Source: an uncultured Oscillospiraceae bacterium (GTDB lineage: Bacteria > Bacillota > Clostridia > Oscillospirales > Acutalibacteraceae). Taken from it: a stretch of DNA of 7,774 nt. Shown here piece after piece: positions 5,720 to 7,774 of the stretch; positions within the stretch are counted from its first letter, which is position 1, and each line of letters begins with the position of its first letter. Where the stretch lies: NCBI GenBank assembly GCA_900554525.1, contig USHL01000058.1, positions 1-7,774 of the forward strand. Reading direction: 5' to 3'. Both the position numbers and the translations under genes were made by a program. Under the pieces are notes generated by a model. That model saw only the letters and a list, made by a program, of their open reading frames with translations. It searched no databases and was not told where the DNA came from.

Positions 5720-6877
5720 ATGGCAAAATTAGACATGAACGATTTTTCGCATGACATGACCGAAAAAGAGGCTGTTTACAGCGACAAAAAGCTGCGTATC
5801 GGTATAATCGGTACCGGCGGAATCGCCAACAGCCACATTGCAAGCTACTTAAAGCAGCCGGATGTTGAAGTAGTCGCCGGCGCCGATCTTATTCCCGGCA
5901 AGGCAGAGGCTTTCTTTAAAAGCCACGAGGTAGACGCCAAGGCCTTTGTCGATTACAAGGAAATGATCGACACGATGAATCTCGACGCAGTCAGCGTTTG
6001 TACATACAACCGCACCCATGCGGAATGTACGATTTACGCCCTTGAGCATGGTCTTCCCGTTCTGCTTGAAAAGCCGATGACGGTTACCCTTGATGAAGCA
6101 GTCGCTATCCGCAAAGCCGAAAAGGAAAGCGGTAAGATTGTCTCGGTCGGTTTCCAGCCCCGTTTTGACGCTAATATGAAGATGATCAAAAAAATCGTTG
6201 AATCCGGCGAGCTCGGCCGTGTATTCTATGTGCAGACCGGAGGCGGACGCCGTCACGGCATACCGGTAAGCTGGTCTGAAACCTTTATCGAAAACGACAA
6301 AGCCGGTCTCGGTGCGCTCGGCGATATAGGCTGCTACTCTATAGACCTTGTTATGAACGCGCTCGGCAACCCGAAGCCGCTGACCGTTACCGGAACCGCT
6401 ACCGATTATTTCGGCACCACGCCCGAGGCTTACTCACAGGTAGGCAAGCCCGAATGCGCCAAGAAATTCAGCGTGGATGACTTCGCTTCAGCATATATAC
6501 GCCTTGAAGGCGGCATAATACTCGACTTCCGCATCGCTTGGTATATGCACCTTGATACTCCCGGAGACACCATTATTATGGGCACAAAGGGTTCACTGCG
6601 TATCCCGTCTACCGATTGCTGGAACGGCTCTTTCGATAAACCGATGACGATTTACCGCGATGTTGCCGGCGAGCCGGTACAGACCGAGATACCGCTTCTG
6701 CCCGCCACAAAGGATCTGTTTGACCTTAAGATCCGTTCCTTCCTTGACGCTGTTATAAGCGGCGGCGAAGCTCCGGTGCCGACCAGCCAGATAATCTACA
6801 ATCAGGCTATTCTAGACGGCATAGCCAGATCGAGCGCTTCCGGACATGAAGTAGATATTGAAATTCCGGAAATCTGA
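5720..6877 (+). CDS. Gfo/Idh/MocA family dehydrogenase 3 (NAD-type, Asp-x3-Tyr, N-terminal extension)
   Basis: Predicted sugar oxidoreductase, 385 residues, longer than the other two because about 24 charged residues precede the Rossmann strand (LRIGIIGTGGIANSH, 25-39). Asp56 after the second strand (GADLIPGK) suggests NAD use. EKP is at 117-119, GFQPRFD at 144-150, and ALGDIGCYSIDLVM (199-212) gives the catalytic pair Asp202-x3-Tyr206. The start is well fixed: GGAGG (5705-5709) sits 10 nt before the ATG, only 18 nt after the preceding gene, so the extension is real. An 11-bp hairpin begins 10 nt after the stop. Position and cofactor motif suggest a second oxidation, or a step on a different intermediate from the one handled by dehydrogenases 1 and 2. 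The substrate is unknown; a myo- or scyllo-inositol role is possible but no inositol-specific signature was recognised. Confidence 0.92.
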   Translation: MAKLDMNDFSHDMTEKEAVYSDKKLRIGIIGTGGIANSHIASYLKQPDVEVVAGADLIPGKAEAFFKSHEVDAKAFVDYKEMIDTMNLDAVSVCTYNRTHAECTIYALEHGLPVLLEKPMTVTLDEAVAIRKAEKESGKIVSVGFQPRFDANMKMIKKIVESGELGRVFYVQTGGGRRHGIPVSWSETFIENDKAGLGALGDIGCYSIDLVMNALGNPKPLTVTGTATDYFGTTPEAYSQVGKPECAKKFSVDDFASAYIRLEGGIILDFRIAWYMHLDTPGDTIIMGTKGSLRIPSTDCWNGSFDKPMTIYRDVAGEPVQTEIPLLPATKDLFDLKIRSFLDAVISGGEAPVPTSQIIYNQAILDGIARSSASGHEVDIEIPEI

Positions 6878-6886
6878 TTTTCCGAT

Positions 6887-6914
6887 TACCGTCTGTGTAG
6901 CTTCACAGACGGTA
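6887..6914 (+). terminator. Intergenic hairpin, leaky terminator or mRNA processing/stabilising element
   Basis: A perfect 11-bp inverted repeat (TACCGTCTGTG and CACAGACGGTA) with a 6-nt loop, TAGCTT, starts 10 nt after the dehydrogenase 3 stop. The tract that follows (TGTCTTATT) is only partly U-rich, so full termination is doubtful. It may lower expression of the last gene, or protect the 3' end of the five-gene message. No convincing promoter was seen between it and the next gene. Confidence 0.5.
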
Positions 6915-6944
6915 TGTCTTATTAATGAAGGGTAGGTTTTAATT

Positions 6945-7760
6945 ATGTACGATTTTCCAGTTGCTTTACAGCTCTATTCAGTCAGAGACGACATGGCTTC
7001 CGACTTTGAAGGCACGCTGAAAAAAGTCAAGGCTATGGGCTACGACGGTGTGGAATTTGCCGGCCTTTTCGGCCATAGCGCCGCCGAAGTCAAAAAAATG
7101 TGCGCTGACATCGGTCTTAACCCCATTTCCGCGCATGTGCCTTATTATGATATGGTCGCCGACACAAAGCTTGTTGATGACTATGCAGAAATCGGCTGCA
7201 AATACATCGTGGTTCCGCATATTGCGGCTGAATATTTAGCCGGCGGTGAAAAAGCAGATGAGTTCGTCGCTAACCTTAAAATGCTAGGTCAAAAAGCGAA
7301 TGAATGCGGTATGAAGCTTTGCTACCACAACCACGACTTTGAGTTTGAAAAGGTAAACGGCGAATACAAGCTTGATATACTTTACAAAGAAGTTCCCGCC
7401 GAGCTGCTCTCGACTCAGCTTGACACCTGCTGGGTAAATGTCGGCGGTGAAAATCCGGTTAATTATATCCACAAATACGCAGGCCGCATCGAAATCATAC
7501 ATCTAAAGGATTTCGCCGGCTCGAAAAGCGACAATATGTACGCCCTTATCGGCGTCGACGATGACAAGAAAAAGGATTCCTCCGGCAGCTTTGAGTTCCG
7601 TCCGGTCGGCAGCGGTCTTCAGGATTTCCCGGCCATTCTCGCGGCCTCCAAGGAAGTCGGTGCGAAATGGGTTGTCGTCGAGCAGGATAATCCCAGTATG
7701 GGCAAAGCTCCGCTTGAGTGTGCAAAGTCAAGCATCGAATACCTTAAATCAATATATTGA
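6945..7760 (+). CDS. Sugar phosphate isomerase/epimerase-like TIM-barrel protein 2 (YHNH-type)
   Basis: A 271-residue TIM-barrel protein of the xylose isomerase-like superfamily, clearly of a different subfamily from the TIM-barrel protein upstream. It begins directly with the first strand (ALQLYSVRDDM, 7-17) and has VEFAG (36-40), SAHVPYYDM (62-70), the characteristic YHNHDFEFE (127-135), LDTCWV (159-164), IIHLKDF (184-190) and VVVEQD (243-248). Likely metal or catalytic residues are His128/His130, Asp160, His186 and Glu246. This YHNHDFEF type is common next to Gfo/Idh/MocA dehydrogenases, and relatives include keto-glycoside-processing enzymes, so epimerisation or cleavage of a keto-sugar is the best inference. 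The ribosome site is modest (GGTAGG, 6931-6936, 8 nt before the ATG). It follows a 67-nt gap that contains the hairpin, so its level may differ from the first five genes. Only 14 nt remain downstream. Confidence 0.9.
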   Translation: MYDFPVALQLYSVRDDMASDFEGTLKKVKAMGYDGVEFAGLFGHSAAEVKKMCADIGLNPISAHVPYYDMVADTKLVDDYAEIGCKYIVVPHIAAEYLAGGEKADEFVANLKMLGQKANECGMKLCYHNHDFEFEKVNGEYKLDILYKEVPAELLSTQLDTCWVNVGGENPVNYIHKYAGRIEIIHLKDFAGSKSDNMYALIGVDDDKKKDSSGSFEFRPVGSGLQDFPAILAASKEVGAKWVVVEQDNPSMGKAPLECAKSSIEYLKSIY

Positions 7761-7774
7761 GCAAAAAATCCCCC

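Noticed and set aside
6898..6930. Separate promoter for the last gene (TTCACA at 6902-6907 as -35)
   Set aside because: No acceptable -10 lies at 16-18 nt spacing, and the hexamer is part of the hairpin.
6925..6942. Five-codon mini-ORF just before the second TIM-barrel gene
   Set aside because: It overlaps the presumed ribosome site, has no ribosome site of its own, and is short enough to be chance.
7761..7774. AAAAAATCCCCC at the window end as the left arm of a terminator
   Set aside because: The partner arm, if any, is outside the window, so it cannot be supported.

Overview
The window looks like chromosomal DNA of a Gram-positive anaerobe of the Clostridia type, perhaps an Oscillospiraceae/Ruminococcaceae- or Lachnospiraceae-like gut or rumen bacterium. 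This rests on three observations: purine-rich Shine-Dalgarno sites before most genes, a Bacillus/Clostridium-type LexA with a GAAC-type operator-like site, and the families of sugar-processing genes present. The lineage is inferred from protein style only and is not certain. No RNA genes, mobile elements, CRISPR arrays or long repeats were seen.

Left part (1-1870, minus strand). In order of transcription there are two half-size TauE/SafE (TSUP) membrane proteins that overlap by 4 nt (1505-1870, then 1125-1508), then lexA (496-1083), then rnhA for RNase HI (48-494). lexA has its own strong sigma-A-type promoter, TTGATA-17 nt-TATAAT, lying in the last codons of the second TSUP gene. A one-mismatch SOS-box-like palindrome sits over the predicted transcription start. 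lexA and rnhA are 1 nt apart, so RNase HI is probably made from the LexA-autoregulated transcript.

Middle (1871-2032) is an AT-rich divergent intergenic region. It holds a 15-bp perfect palindrome (1918-1932) that could be a regulator-binding site, plus a weak candidate promoter for the plus-strand operon.

Right part (2033-7760, plus strand) is a compact six-gene sugar-oxidoreduction operon: a ThuA-domain protein, Gfo/Idh/MocA dehydrogenase 1, dehydrogenase 2, a TIM-barrel isomerase/epimerase-like protein, dehydrogenase 3, an 11-bp hairpin, and a second, different TIM-barrel protein. The first four genes are separated by 2 nt or overlap by 1 and 4 nt. The three dehydrogenases differ in catalytic signature (Asp-x3-His or Asp-x3-Tyr) and in the residue expected to set cofactor choice: two look NAD-type and one NADP-type.

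Known pathways that combine these families (rhizobial ThuA/ThuB, E. coli YcjS/YcjR, and oxidative 3-keto-glycoside cleavage systems) oxidise a sugar ring hydroxyl to a ketone, then epimerise or cleave it, and may re-reduce it. The best inference is a 3-keto-type route for a glycoside, disaccharide or polyol. The substrate cannot be read from sequence, and no transporter, kinase, glycoside hydrolase or dedicated regulator lies inside the window.
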